34,687 nucleotides of DNA from JAXMHB01 sp046346965 (GTDB lineage Bacteria > Pseudomonadota > Gammaproteobacteria > Xanthomonadales > SZUA-5), in the NCBI GenBank assembly GCA_046346965.1, contig JAXMHB010000027.1, positions 1 through 34,687 on the forward strand, read 5' to 3'. The position numbers and the translations under genes are program-made. The notes beneath the pieces were generated by a model, which worked only from the letters and a program-made list of their open reading frames with translations, ran no database searches and had not been told where the DNA came from. This document shows positions 6,498 through 15,516 of this stretch, piece after piece (the stretch's first letter is position 1; every line of letters begins with the position of its first letter).

Positions 6498-9113
6498 ATG
6501 CCGGAATCGACCACGGTTCCGCTGCTCGACACCGCGCTGGAAGGCGAGCTCGACGCGCTGCTCGATCTGCCCGCCGATGCGCGCGCCGCCGCGCTGGCGC
6601 AGCTGGCCCGGCAGCAGCCCGAGCGTGCGCAGGCCTTGCGCCGCTGGCTGGCCGCGATCGATGCCTCCGGCGGACTGCTCGAAAGCACCGAGTGGCCGCC
6701 AACGGCGCCGCAGCGGATCGGGCCTTGGCAGCTCGATGGTCTGCTCGGTCGCGGCGGCAATGGCGAGGTGTATCTGGGCCGGCGCGCCGACGGCGCTTTC
6801 GAGCGCGAGGTCGCGATCAAACTGCTGCGCGCCGATCGCGATTCGGCGGCGCTGATCACCGAGGAACGCCGCCTGCTGGCGCGCTTGCTGCACCCGAACA
6901 TCGCCGGCCTGCTGGATGGCGGCTTGAGTCCGGACGGGCGCCCCTATCTGGTCACCGAGCGCGTGCTGGGACTCACGCTGGACCAGTGGCTGGCGCAACA
7001 GCAGCCGCTGCTGGGGCGCCGTCTGGCGGTGTTTCTGGCGCTGGGCTCGGCGGTCGCCCATGCGCACGCGCACGGCGTCGTGCATGCCGACTTGAAACCG
7101 GCCAACATTCTGGTCACCGCCGACGACCAGCCGAAGTTGCTCGATTTCGGCATCGCCCGGCTGATCGACCGCCGCGCGCCAGCGGCCGGCACGCATATGT
7201 TGACGCCCTCCTACGCCGCCCCGGAGCGCTACGCCGGCGCCGACGCGACGCCGCAGAGCGACATCTATGCGCTGGGACTGCTGCTGTACCTGCTGCTGGC
7301 CGGGCGCCTGCCGGAGGACACCGATACGCTGACGCTGGCGGAGCTGCGCGAGCGCCGTCGGCAGCAGGCGCCGCCGCCGCCCAGCGAGCGCAGCCTGAGT
7401 ACGCCGCCGCGGCAGCTGCGCGGCGATCTCGACGCGATCGCGCTGCGCTGCCTGCAGCGCGACCCGGCGCAGCGCTACACCAGCGTGCAGGCGCTGCTCG
7501 ACGATCTGCGTGCCTGGCAGGCCCATCGGCCGGTGCAGGCACGGGCGGGCGGGACGCTGTATCGCGCCGCCCGCTACGGGCGTCGCCACTGGCTGGCGCT
7601 GGGCCTCGGTGGCAGCGCGCTGCTGGCGCTGCTGATCGGCGCCGGTGTGGCGCTGTGGCAGGCGCATCAGGCGCGCCTGGCGCACCAGCAGGCGCAGGCG
7701 ATCAGCAACTTTCTGGGGCAACTGATCGTCGCCGGCGATCTGCGCACGGTGCGCGATCCGCTGCTGGCGGTGCCGGCGCTGCTGGGCGAGGCGCTCAATC
7801 GCATCGAGGCCGAGCCCTTGGGTCCGGCGGCCGACACCGAGATCCTGGTGCTGCTGGCGCAAGCGCTGTACTCGCACGAGGAGTTCGCCCGCGCCACCCA
7901 GGCGCTCGATCTGGCGGACGCTCGCGCCGCGCAGCTGCCGGCGCCGCCGCAAGCGGTCGAGCGCGCCCGCCTGCGCGCGGAGCTGGCGCTGATTCCGCTC
8001 GACTACGCTGCGGCGCGCACGGCCATCGACAGCGCTCGGGCAGCCCTGCACGGCGCGCCGGCGCCCGAGGCCCTGCAGCTGGTCGACGCCCGCCTGCTGG
8101 CGCGCGAGGGCGCCTACGAGCGCGCGGTGGGCATCCTCGATCGACTGATCGCGGCGCGCGCCGCCCGCGACGGTCAGCTGCACGTACGCACTCTGGCCGC
8201 GCGCCTGTGGAAGCTGGAAGCGCTGCGGCTGAATCGACGGGCGGAGGCGCTCGACTACGGTCAGGCGCTGCTGGCGGACGTCGAGCGCGAGCTGCCACCC
8301 AATCACGCGCTGCTGCCCAGCGTGCTGCAGCACCTCGGCAACGCTGAACTCGACCGCTACACGCACGATCCCGCACCGGCGCGACTGGACCGCGCCGAGG
8401 GCTGGCTGCGCCGCGCGCTGGCGATCAGCCTCAGCCTGTACGGCGAGCGCAGCCTCGCGGCGATCAATGCGCATGATGGGCTGTCCTTGCTGCTGCGCCT
8501 GCGCGGCGACAACGCCGGCCACCGGCAGGAACTGCAGCGCCTGCTGGCGGCCGAGCAATCGCTGTTCGGCGCCGACAGCGTACGCGCCGCGCTGACGCGC
8601 TTTCATCTGGGCATGGTGCGGGCACTGGACGGCGATCCGGTGGGCGACGCCGACATCCAGGCCGCCAGCCAGATTGTCGAGCGCCACCGCGCCTGGCAGG
8701 AACTGGCGACGATGCGCCAGCAGTGGGCGCTGCTGCTGGCACAACGCGGTGATCCGGCACTGGCGCTGCCGGCCATCGACGCCGCGCTGCAGGCGCTGGC
8801 ACGGCTGGAAGATCCGGCCGCAGCCATGCACGCCGGCCTGCAGCGGGCGCGCGCGAGGCTGTATCTGGCGCAGGGGCAGCTGGCGCAGGCGCTGAGGGCG
8901 GCCGACGAGGCCGTGCAGATGGCCGATCTCAGCGCCGACACCGACGAGCAGCGGCGCTCGCTGACCACCGCGATGCGGGTGGCGATCGCCGCCGCCGACC
9001 GCAGCGCCGGCGCCGTTTGGTGGGCGGCATTGCAGCGCCTGCCCGGCGACGCGCAGGATCCCGATCTGGCGGAATTGGCGCGGCAATGGCAAGCGCTGGA
9101 GCACAGGCCATGA
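6498..9113 (+). CDS. Membrane Ser/Thr protein kinase with C-terminal TPR-like sensor region
   Basis: 871 aa. The kinase domain spans about residues 75-345: glycine loop GRGGNGEVYLG (84-94), VAIK lysine K108, catalytic HAD at 196-198 (canonical HRD with Arg replaced by Ala, so a non-RD kinase), N203, DFG 216-218 and APE 241-243. One transmembrane helix follows at about 366-387, placing the kinase in the cytoplasm. The remaining 480 residues are alpha-helical, Ala/Leu-rich and TPR-like (for example LLAQALYSHEEFARATQALDLA), probably periplasmic. Partner by position is the upstream ECF sigma factor, whose stop is 3 nt away. The 3' end overlaps the next gene by 4 nt (ATGA). The likely substrate is a residue on the sigma factor (inference from EcfP/PknT). 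Confidence 0.92.
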   Translation: MPESTTVPLLDTALEGELDALLDLPADARAAALAQLARQQPERAQALRRWLAAIDASGGLLESTEWPPTAPQRIGPWQLDGLLGRGGNGEVYLGRRADGAFEREVAIKLLRADRDSAALITEERRLLARLLHPNIAGLLDGGLSPDGRPYLVTERVLGLTLDQWLAQQQPLLGRRLAVFLALGSAVAHAHAHGVVHADLKPANILVTADDQPKLLDFGIARLIDRRAPAAGTHMLTPSYAAPERYAGADATPQSDIYALGLLLYLLLAGRLPEDTDTLTLAELRERRRQQAPPPPSERSLSTPPRQLRGDLDAIALRCLQRDPAQRYTSVQALLDDLRAWQAHRPVQARAGGTLYRAARYGRRHWLALGLGGSALLALLIGAGVALWQAHQARLAHQQAQAISNFLGQLIVAGDLRTVRDPLLAVPALLGEALNRIEAEPLGPAADTEILVLLAQALYSHEEFARATQALDLADARAAQLPAPPQAVERARLRAELALIPLDYAAARTAIDSARAALHGAPAPEALQLVDARLLAREGAYERAVGILDRLIAARAARDGQLHVRTLAARLWKLEALRLNRRAEALDYGQALLADVERELPPNHALLPSVLQHLGNAELDRYTHDPAPARLDRAEGWLRRALAISLSLYGERSLAAINAHDGLSLLLRLRGDNAGHRQELQRLLAAEQSLFGADSVRAALTRFHLGMVRALDGDPVGDADIQAASQIVERHRAWQELATMRQQWALLLAQRGDPALALPAIDAALQALARLEDPAAAMHAGLQRARARLYLAQGQLAQALRAADEAVQMADLSADTDEQRRSLTTAMRVAIAAADRSAGAVWWAALQRLPGDAQDPDLAELARQWQALEHRP

Positions 9114-9844
9114 GGCGCGGGTGGCGATCGGGCCTGCTGGCCCTGCTGATGACTGCAAGCGGAGGACAGGCGATGAGTGCAACAGTGCCGGCGCGCTATC
9201 TGGCGCTGGGCGATTCCTACACGATCGGCGAGTCGGTGGCAGTCGACGCGCGCTGGCCGAATCAGCTGGCCGCACGGCTGCGCGCCGAAGGCGTCGATCT
9301 GGCGCCGCCGCAGATCATCGCGCGCACCGGCTGGACCACCGACGAGCTGAGCGCGGCGCTGGATGCGCTGGCGCGCGGCGAGACCGTGAGCCTGAGCGAT
9401 GACGAGCAGGCCCGCGCGCCGGCGCCGCCCTACGCGCTGGTCAGCCTGTTGATTGGCGTCAACGATCAGTATCGCGGGCGCCCGGTGACGGCGGCCCGCA
9501 GTGAGTTTCAGGCGCTGCTGCAGCGCGCCATCGCCTATGCCGGCGGCGCCCCCGAGCGCGTGCTGGTGCTATCGATCCCGGACTGGGGCGTCACCCCCTT
9601 CGCGCGCGCACACGGCCGCGACGGCGCCCAGGTAGCGATCGAGATCGATGCCTACAACGCTGATCAGCGCGCCCTGTGTGCCGCGGCTGGCGTCCGCTAC
9701 ATCGACATCACGGCGGGCACGCGCGAGGCCGCCGTGCGCCCGGAACTGCTGGCCGCCGACGGCCTGCATCCCTCGGCCCTGGACTACGCCCGCTGGGCCG
9801 AGGCCGCGCTGGCAGCCGCGCGCGCGGCGCTGGCGTTCCCCTGA
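9110..9844 (+). CDS. Exported SGNH/GDSL-family hydrolase
   Basis: 244 aa with an N-terminal signal peptide (MRRGWRSGLLALLMTASGGQAM). SGNH blocks are all visible: block I LALGDSYTIGE with nucleophile S36, block III GVND (N118) and block V DGLHP with D217 and H220. The family covers esterases, lipases and acyl-hydrolases; the substrate cannot be read from sequence. The start at 9110 overlaps the kinase stop (ATGA), so it is the third gene of the sigma-kinase operon. A secreted hydrolase translationally coupled to such a kinase is unusual and may be either an output of the pathway or a ligand processor for the sensor region. Confidence 0.88.
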   Translation: MRRGWRSGLLALLMTASGGQAMSATVPARYLALGDSYTIGESVAVDARWPNQLAARLRAEGVDLAPPQIIARTGWTTDELSAALDALARGETVSLSDDEQARAPAPPYALVSLLIGVNDQYRGRPVTAARSEFQALLQRAIAYAGGAPERVLVLSIPDWGVTPFARAHGRDGAQVAIEIDAYNADQRALCAAAGVRYIDITAGTREAAVRPELLAADGLHPSALDYARWAEAALAAARAALAFP

Positions 9845-9845
9845 T

Positions 9846-10208
9846 CGCTGGGGAACCGCTAGCCCGAGCATGGGTGCGGCGGGGGAGAAGCGGGGCGGGG
9901 GTCAGGGGGCGGGGGACCGGCCATGTGGCGCCTGCATTGCTCGGTCGCCAGTTTGCACAACGAATAAGCGCAACACAGGCCAGAGCTTCCCCAGGCCAGC
10001 GAGCCAGCCAAGCCCTTCGGCGGCTTCCTCGCCGGAGATCGATACAGCCGCCGTCGCGGCCACGATACTCATTCAGAGTCCCTGTCCCGCCTTCGGCGCG
10101 CTTCCTCGATCAGCAAACGTACCGGCGACAGTGCCAAGCAAGCGCTGCAGTGCCGGTCCCCCGCCCCGCTATTGCCCACGCACCATGTGTGGCAAGCGGT
10201 GCTCGCGA
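9846..10208. repeat. MITE-like palindromic element, copy B (inverted relative to A)
   Basis: Starts 2 nt after the SGNH hydrolase stop. Its left arm (four G-runs, 9892-9915, then GACCGGCCATGTGGCG) matches the right arm of copy A read inverted. Its right arm (CAGCGCTTGC with CACTGTCG, read inverted) matches the left arm of copy A. The right arm has lost two of four G-runs. The shared centre includes CGCCTTCGGCGCGCTT. With copy A it brackets the sigma-kinase-hydrolase operon. No gene is evident in 9845-10280. Confidence 0.65.
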
Positions 10209-10228
10209 CCTTCGACCCCGCACAAAAG

Positions 10229-10254
10229 AAAACCCCGGCTCGCGCCGGGGTTTT
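10229..10254 (-). terminator. Rho-independent terminator of the TonB receptor gene
   Basis: AAAACCCCGGC, loop TCGC, GCCGGGGTTTT. The 11-bp perfect stem is flanked by A/T runs on both sides, so it can act in both directions. It lies 27 nt beyond the stop of the minus-strand receptor. Confidence 0.9.
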
Positions 10255-10280
10255 CGAGCTTCATCCCGATGCTGCCGGGA

Positions 10281-13085
10281 TCAGAAGTTGTATTCCCACT
10301 GCAGCGAGACTTCGCGGCCGATCGGGCTGTACGCGCGCCAGAAGTACGGATAGCTGTTGAAGCCATCGTCGCGCGGATGCACGTTGTCGAACACGTTGTT
10401 GACGTACAGGGTGACGCGCTGGTTGTCGGTGATCGACTTGCCGACGTTGATGTTCCACAGGAAGTACGGCGCGATGCGGCCGGTTTCCTGCCAGTTCGGC
10501 AGGGAGCCATAGCGCGACACGAACACTGCGGCATTCCAGTCGTCGAGCGCCCACACCACGCTGCCGCGGACGCGGCTGCGGAAGTCGAAGTTGGTCAGAT
10601 CGTCGCGGTAGCTCAGCACCGGATCGGTCGAGAACTCCTGCGTCTTCTGCTCCAGCGTGTGCGACCAGGACAGCGAGGTGTTGAACACGCCCCAATCGGA
10701 GCCGTCGAAGCGGTAGTTGACCGAGGCGTCGATGCCCTTGGTGCTCAGGAAGGCGCGATTGATCGGTCCGCTGCGGATTTCCGAGATCTGGCCGTCGTTG
10801 GCCGCACCCGGGTTGTTGATGCGGTCGATACGCGTCAGCACGCTCTGGCAGAAGGCCGAATCCGGCGCGAACTGATAAGGCGTGCGGTTGCGCGTCAGAC
10901 CGGTGCGGCAGCCCGCTTCGGCGTCCAGCGTGAAGGTCGAGGAGATGTCGGCGATGGTGCCGTCGAGCTCGATCTTGTAGTAGTCCACCTGCGCCGACAG
11001 ATTGTCGGTCACGTCCCAGACGAAGCCGACGGTGTAGGAATCGCCGGTTTCCTCTTCCAGCGAGGGCTGACCCTCACGCACGCTGAAGGCGGTGTAGCTG
11101 TAGCGGGCATTCGAAGTGCCGCACTGGGTGGCAGAGAAGCCGTCCGACAAGCAGCGGTAGGTGTCGAAGATGCCGGAGAAGCCACCGCTCTGTTCGGCGA
11201 ACACGTAGTGCATGTCCGGCGCCTTGAAGCTGGTGGCATAGCTGCCGCGAATCAGCAGGTTGTCCAGCGGGCGCCATTCCAGACCGAAGTTCTTGGTGAA
11301 GGCATCGTCGACCAGCGTGATGTCGTCGTACTTGTCGTAGCGACCGGAGATCTGCGCACGCAGCGACTCCAGGATCGGCACCGACAACTCGATACCGAGG
11401 GCGTAACGATCGCGCTCGCCGCCGCCGCCGGTGCCGGTCAGGTTGTAGATCTCGCGACGCGTCGGCAGCAGACGCTCGTCGGTGTTGAGATCGTAGGACT
11501 GGTTGGTGGCTTCCAGCACGGTGGCGAAGCTCAGCGGGCCGGCCGGCAGATCGAACAGATCGCCGGACAGCACGAAGCTGGCGGCGGTGTTCTCGGACTG
11601 GGCGTCGTACTTCACCGTGGTGCTGATCGAGCGGTACTGCTCCGGCGTCATCCGGCCGTAGAAGCGATCCAGGTTCAGGCGGTAGATCGGGATGCCGTTC
11701 GGAATGCCGGTGATGCCCGAGGTGACGCCCTGCTGGGTGCCCATGAAGTACTCGGTCGCCAGCGCGGCGACCATGCGCGGACGCGTGCGATCGGCCTGGT
11801 ACTCGGCGTGACTCAGCGTGAAGTCCCAATCGAAGCGGTCGCCGATGGTGCCGTTGAGGCCGGCGGCGATGTCGTAGGAGGTCTCGTCGAAACGCTGATA
11901 GGTGCCTTCGATGCCGCCGTAATCGGAGGGCATGATGGCGCGAATCGGCAGAATCGTGGTGCCGAACTGCGGGTCATAGAACTGACCGTTCGGCTGCGGG
12001 CCGCCGAACCACTGTTCCAGACCGCCGGACAGACGCGACTGCGAGTGGTAGCCCTGGAAACTGGCCCAGCCGCGCATGCCGTTGTCGAAGTCCCAGGTGC
12101 CGTACAGATAGGCCGAGCCATCGCGATTGCGATTGGTGATCGACTGCTGCGCGACGTACTCGTAGTAGCCGCAGCCCGGGCCCAGCGTCGCACCGGTGGT
12201 GCTGCTGGTGTAGGTCCACGGCACCCATTCGCCGTAGGCGCTGCAATCGCGGCCCGTGGGCTGGGTGTAGGTGGTGGTCGGACGGGTACGACGGATCTGC
12301 GTGCCGATCGAGGGCTGGATACCACCCAGCGCCGGCGGCAGCGGGTTGTCGAGCACCGAATCCATGAAATCGCGGTCGTAGCCGAACAGCGGGTCCACCG
12401 CGTAGTACTCGAAGGAGTAGGTCAGGCTCCACTGATCGCCAGTCTTGCCGCCGGTCCACTGCAGATCGCCGAGATCACGGCCACCGCGGGTGGAGGTACC
12501 GACGCGGAACTTCACGGTGTCGCCGTCGTAGTTGGTCTTCAGCACCACGTTGACCACGCCCGCGACCGCGTCCGAGCCGTAAATGGCGGAGGCGCCGCCG
12601 GCGAGAATCTCGATGCGGTCCACCGCACCGGCCGGGATGTTGTTGAAGTTCTGGAAGTTGCTCTGCCCGTTGTAGGGGAAGGGGTAATCCGCCGCGCGCC
12701 GGCCATTGACCAGCAGCAGCGTACGACCGGGGCCGAGGCCGCGCAGATTGATCACCGAGGCATTCGGGGTGAAGCCACCGGCCGAGTTCAATTCGTTCTG
12801 GGTGGAGCCGCTGGCCTGAGTGACGGTTTCGAGCACGTCGGAGACGGTGACGAAGCCTTCGCGCTGGATCTGTTCACTGGAGATGATGGTCACCGGCGCC
12901 GGGCCTTCGGACTGGGTGCGCTTGATGCGCGAACCGGTCACGACCACGCTGGAAACTTCCTTGGCTTCATCGGTCGCCGGCTCGTTGCCGGACTGGGCAT
13001 AGGCCTGCGGCAACTGGAAAGCCAGCGCCAACATCACGGCGCTGCTCAGGGCGCCGCGACGGAGCCTCAGTGCTTGGACGGTCAT
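10281..13085 (-). CDS. TonB-dependent outer-membrane receptor
   Basis: 934 aa. Signal peptide ends near PQAYA30. A plug domain at about 46-180 includes SSVVVTGSRIKRT, INLRGLGPGRTLLLVNGRR and RIEILAGGASAIYGSDAVAGVVNVVLK. The remainder is a 22-strand-type barrel ending in Phe (SLQWEYNF), the outer-membrane insertion signal. There is no N-terminal signalling extension, so it is a plain transporter. GAGAGG lies 6 nt before the ATG. Substrate unknown; receptors of this shape in Xanthomonadales import siderophores, peptides or glycans. It is monocistronic, with a promoter region upstream (13141-13190) and a terminator downstream. Confidence 0.93.
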   Translation of the reverse strand: MTVQALRLRRGALSSAVMLALAFQLPQAYAQSGNEPATDEAKEVSSVVVTGSRIKRTQSEGPAPVTIISSEQIQREGFVTVSDVLETVTQASGSTQNELNSAGGFTPNASVINLRGLGPGRTLLLVNGRRAADYPFPYNGQSNFQNFNNIPAGAVDRIEILAGGASAIYGSDAVAGVVNVVLKTNYDGDTVKFRVGTSTRGGRDLGDLQWTGGKTGDQWSLTYSFEYYAVDPLFGYDRDFMDSVLDNPLPPALGGIQPSIGTQIRRTRPTTTYTQPTGRDCSAYGEWVPWTYTSSTTGATLGPGCGYYEYVAQQSITNRNRDGSAYLYGTWDFDNGMRGWASFQGYHSQSRLSGGLEQWFGGPQPNGQFYDPQFGTTILPIRAIMPSDYGGIEGTYQRFDETSYDIAAGLNGTIGDRFDWDFTLSHAEYQADRTRPRMVAALATEYFMGTQQGVTSGITGIPNGIPIYRLNLDRFYGRMTPEQYRSISTTVKYDAQSENTAASFVLSGDLFDLPAGPLSFATVLEATNQSYDLNTDERLLPTRREIYNLTGTGGGGERDRYALGIELSVPILESLRAQISGRYDKYDDITLVDDAFTKNFGLEWRPLDNLLIRGSYATSFKAPDMHYVFAEQSGGFSGIFDTYRCLSDGFSATQCGTSNARYSYTAFSVREGQPSLEEETGDSYTVGFVWDVTDNLSAQVDYYKIELDGTIADISSTFTLDAEAGCRTGLTRNRTPYQFAPDSAFCQSVLTRIDRINNPGAANDGQISEIRSGPINRAFLSTKGIDASVNYRFDGSDWGVFNTSLSWSHTLEQKTQEFSTDPVLSYRDDLTNFDFRSRVRGSVVWALDDWNAAVFVSRYGSLPNWQETGRIAPYFLWNINVGKSITDNQRVTLYVNNVFDNVHPRDDGFNSYPYFWRAYSPIGREVSLQWEYNF

Positions 13086-13140
13086 GTCAACCTCTCGGGT
13101 GCGGTACTGCGGTTGGGTTGTTCTTCTGAATGGGTGTCTA

Positions 13141-13189
13141 CGGCTGATGAATCAGCCGAGCGCATAGGTTATATCAGTCTGAACAGACT
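13141..13189 (-). promoter_or_regulatory. Probable promoter, palindromic operator and leader hairpin of the TonB receptor
   Basis: Read on the minus strand, a TATAAC -10-like box (13173-13168) is preceded by an inverted repeat AGTCTG-N2-CAGACT (13176-13189) in the -35/spacer region. It is followed by a leader hairpin CGGCTGAT-GA-ATCAGCCG (13141-13158). The arms are perfect in both. The placement suggests a repressor site and a structured 5' leader. The -35 box is not clear. Confidence 0.45.
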
Positions 13190-13281
13190 ACGAAAGGGGT
13201 CGTAGATACGCTGGCGCGTGAAATTTTGCTTAAGAAGCGGCAGAAAGCAGCTGTTTCGGCCCCACCCTGCGCACGCAGCAG

Positions 13282-13670
<389 letters not shown>

Positions 13671-13674
13671 GCGC

Positions 13675-13680
13675 AGTGTA
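13675..13680 (-). promoter_or_regulatory. Candidate -10 box of rnpB
   Basis: Minus-strand TACACT lies 4 nt before the start of helix P1. Only 42 nt separate rnpB from the sensor-kinase stop, so its -35 must lie in this gap or in the end of that gene. No good -35 is visible. Confidence 0.35.
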
Positions 13681-13712
13681 GCGGCGGACCGGCCGTGGCG
13701 ATAGTCGAGCAC

Positions 13713-15389
13713 TCAAGGCTTCCCTGGACCGCGGTCCATACGCGCAAAACTGACCACGACCCGCGTACCCCCGCTGGCGCGGGCGCTGTGGCTCAGGTGA
13801 CCGCCGGCCTGCTCCACGCGCTCGCGCAGGGCAGCCAGGGTGGCGTCGCCCTGCGGACAGGGTGTCGCGTCGTCGGCAACGGTCAGCGACAGGTGGCGCG
13901 CGTCACTGAGTGCGCCGACGATCAACAGGCCCAGCGGACCGCGTGCGCAGGCCGCGCCGGCCAGATCTTGAATCACTTGCAAGCACATCAGTTCCAGTTC
14001 GACCCGCTGCGGCGGCCATTCACTCAAGGCCAGTTGCAGGTGCGTGGTGGGCGGCAGCAGCGCGAGCAACTGACGGCCGACCACGGCGGCAAAGGGCTCG
14101 TGACTGAGCGCGTCGGCGGCGCTGGTACGTCCCGGCAGGCTCGCCGGCGCGGACAGCCGTTGGACTGGCGCCAGCTCGCGCAGCAGCTCGCGCATGTCGG
14201 CAAGCGCGCCCTCGGCCAGTGCGCGCACGCGCTGACTGCGCAGCCGCCCCTTGTCGGCGTCGCTATGCCACGCCTCCTCCAGCGTGTCTGCCACCCGGGC
14301 GATCTGCGTCAGTCCCTGCGATACGCGCTCGTGCAGCACGCGGGCGATACGCTGGCGCTCACGCAGGACCAGCGCGTCCTGCGCCTGGGCAAACAGACGC
14401 GCATCGCGCATCGCCACCGCCAGAAACTCGGCGATCAGCTCCAGACTGGCGACATCGAGTGGGCCGAAGGGGTGATCGCTTTCCACATTGAGCACGCCCA
14501 ACACATGGTCACCCAGCACGATAGGCACCGCCAGCTCGGCGCGCGGCGCTTGTACGTGCGGCGGCTTGATGTAGCGCGGATCGGCGGCCACGTCATTGAC
14601 CAACTGGACGCGGCGCTCGCGCACCGCGGCGCCCATGATCCCGCGGTCGATCGGGATGCGATCGACCTGCCGGATGGCGCGCTTGTAGCTGCCACCGCGG
14701 ATGCGGATGGTCAGCACGGTCGGATCGTCCGGCTCCAGGGTCGGAATGTCGACGGCCTGAAATCCCAGCGTGGCATGGATGGCGTCCGCCGCACGCTGCA
14801 GCAGCGCCAGGATGTCGATATCCGCGCCGATCAGTCGCGCCACTTCGGCGATCAGCTCGAAGCGCGCGCTGCGATGGCGCTCGCGCGCCGTCTGTTCGGA
14901 TTGCACCAGCAGCAGCGCGGTCAGCGTGCCCCATTGTTGCAGCAGCTCGCTCTCCTGCGCACCCGAGCGCGCCGCGCTCGGCAGCTGCAGCCCGACGGCA
15001 CCGAGCACACGCTCGCCCCAGCGCAGCGCCAGCAGCAGCTGCGGTGCATCGGCGCTGCCGGCCGGCAGCGCCTGGCGATGCGCCAGCGCCAGGTCCAGCC
15101 CCTCGGTCCAGTACGCGCCCGGCGCCAGCGGCGCCCTGCCCGACACGGCGGCAACCCGGTAATGCTCGCGTTCCTTCAGCGCCAACCATGCCGCCGATGC
15201 ACCCAGCAGCGGACACAGCTGCGCCAACAGCCGCTGCAGACGCTCACTCAAGTCCTCCAGCGCGGTTGCCTCCTCGAAGGCCCGCTGCAGCTGCTCCAGG
15301 CGACGTTGACGCGTGCTGGCGTCCGCCGTACCCGGCAGTGGCTCGCGGCGGCGCACCTCATTGCCAGCGTCACGACTGCGCTCGCGCAT
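13713..15389 (-). CDS. Cytoplasmic GAF-domain sensor histidine kinase with degenerate ATPase end
   Basis: 558 aa from the ATG at 15389, chosen over an upstream ATG because GGGAGG sits 6 nt before it. Residues about 30-165 and 172-332 form two GAF domains, the second with VPIVLGDHVLGVLNVES. The HisKA_3-type dimerisation helix has RQRIARVLHERVSQ with phospho-acceptor H353. The C-terminal region ends ALRERVEQAGGHLSHSARASGGTRVVVSF, as in HATPase_c G2 boxes, but the N-box is poor (LMCLQVIQDLAGAACARG lacks the usual Asn) and the DDGxG box reads DDATPC. ATP binding is therefore doubtful. No membrane segment and no adjacent response regulator; an orphan sensor. Confidence 0.82.
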   Translation of the reverse strand: MRERSRDAGNEVRRREPLPGTADASTRQRRLEQLQRAFEEATALEDLSERLQRLLAQLCPLLGASAAWLALKEREHYRVAAVSGRAPLAPGAYWTEGLDLALAHRQALPAGSADAPQLLLALRWGERVLGAVGLQLPSAARSGAQESELLQQWGTLTALLLVQSEQTARERHRSARFELIAEVARLIGADIDILALLQRAADAIHATLGFQAVDIPTLEPDDPTVLTIRIRGGSYKRAIRQVDRIPIDRGIMGAAVRERRVQLVNDVAADPRYIKPPHVQAPRAELAVPIVLGDHVLGVLNVESDHPFGPLDVASLELIAEFLAVAMRDARLFAQAQDALVLRERQRIARVLHERVSQGLTQIARVADTLEEAWHSDADKGRLRSQRVRALAEGALADMRELLRELAPVQRLSAPASLPGRTSAADALSHEPFAAVVGRQLLALLPPTTHLQLALSEWPPQRVELELMCLQVIQDLAGAACARGPLGLLIVGALSDARHLSLTVADDATPCPQGDATLAALRERVEQAGGHLSHSARASGGTRVVVSFARMDRGPGKP

Positions 15390-15516
15390 CCTGTGCCTCC
15401 CGCTGTGCCAAACCCGGCCATGGGCACTGCAACGCAGCGCCGCAGTGTCCCGCATCGGGCATAGACTACGTCTTGCAGAGATTCGCATCCGCGATCACCT
15501 GGGGAGGGACACAGCC

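Noticed and set aside
5793..9275. 1160-codon open frame antisense to the sigma-kinase operon
   Set aside because: Arg/Gln-rich shadow of high-GC codons; the plus strand encodes clear kinase and sigma motifs.
9648..13205. 1185-codon plus-strand open frame across the TonB receptor
   Set aside because: No recognisable domain; antisense to a full receptor with plug and barrel signatures.
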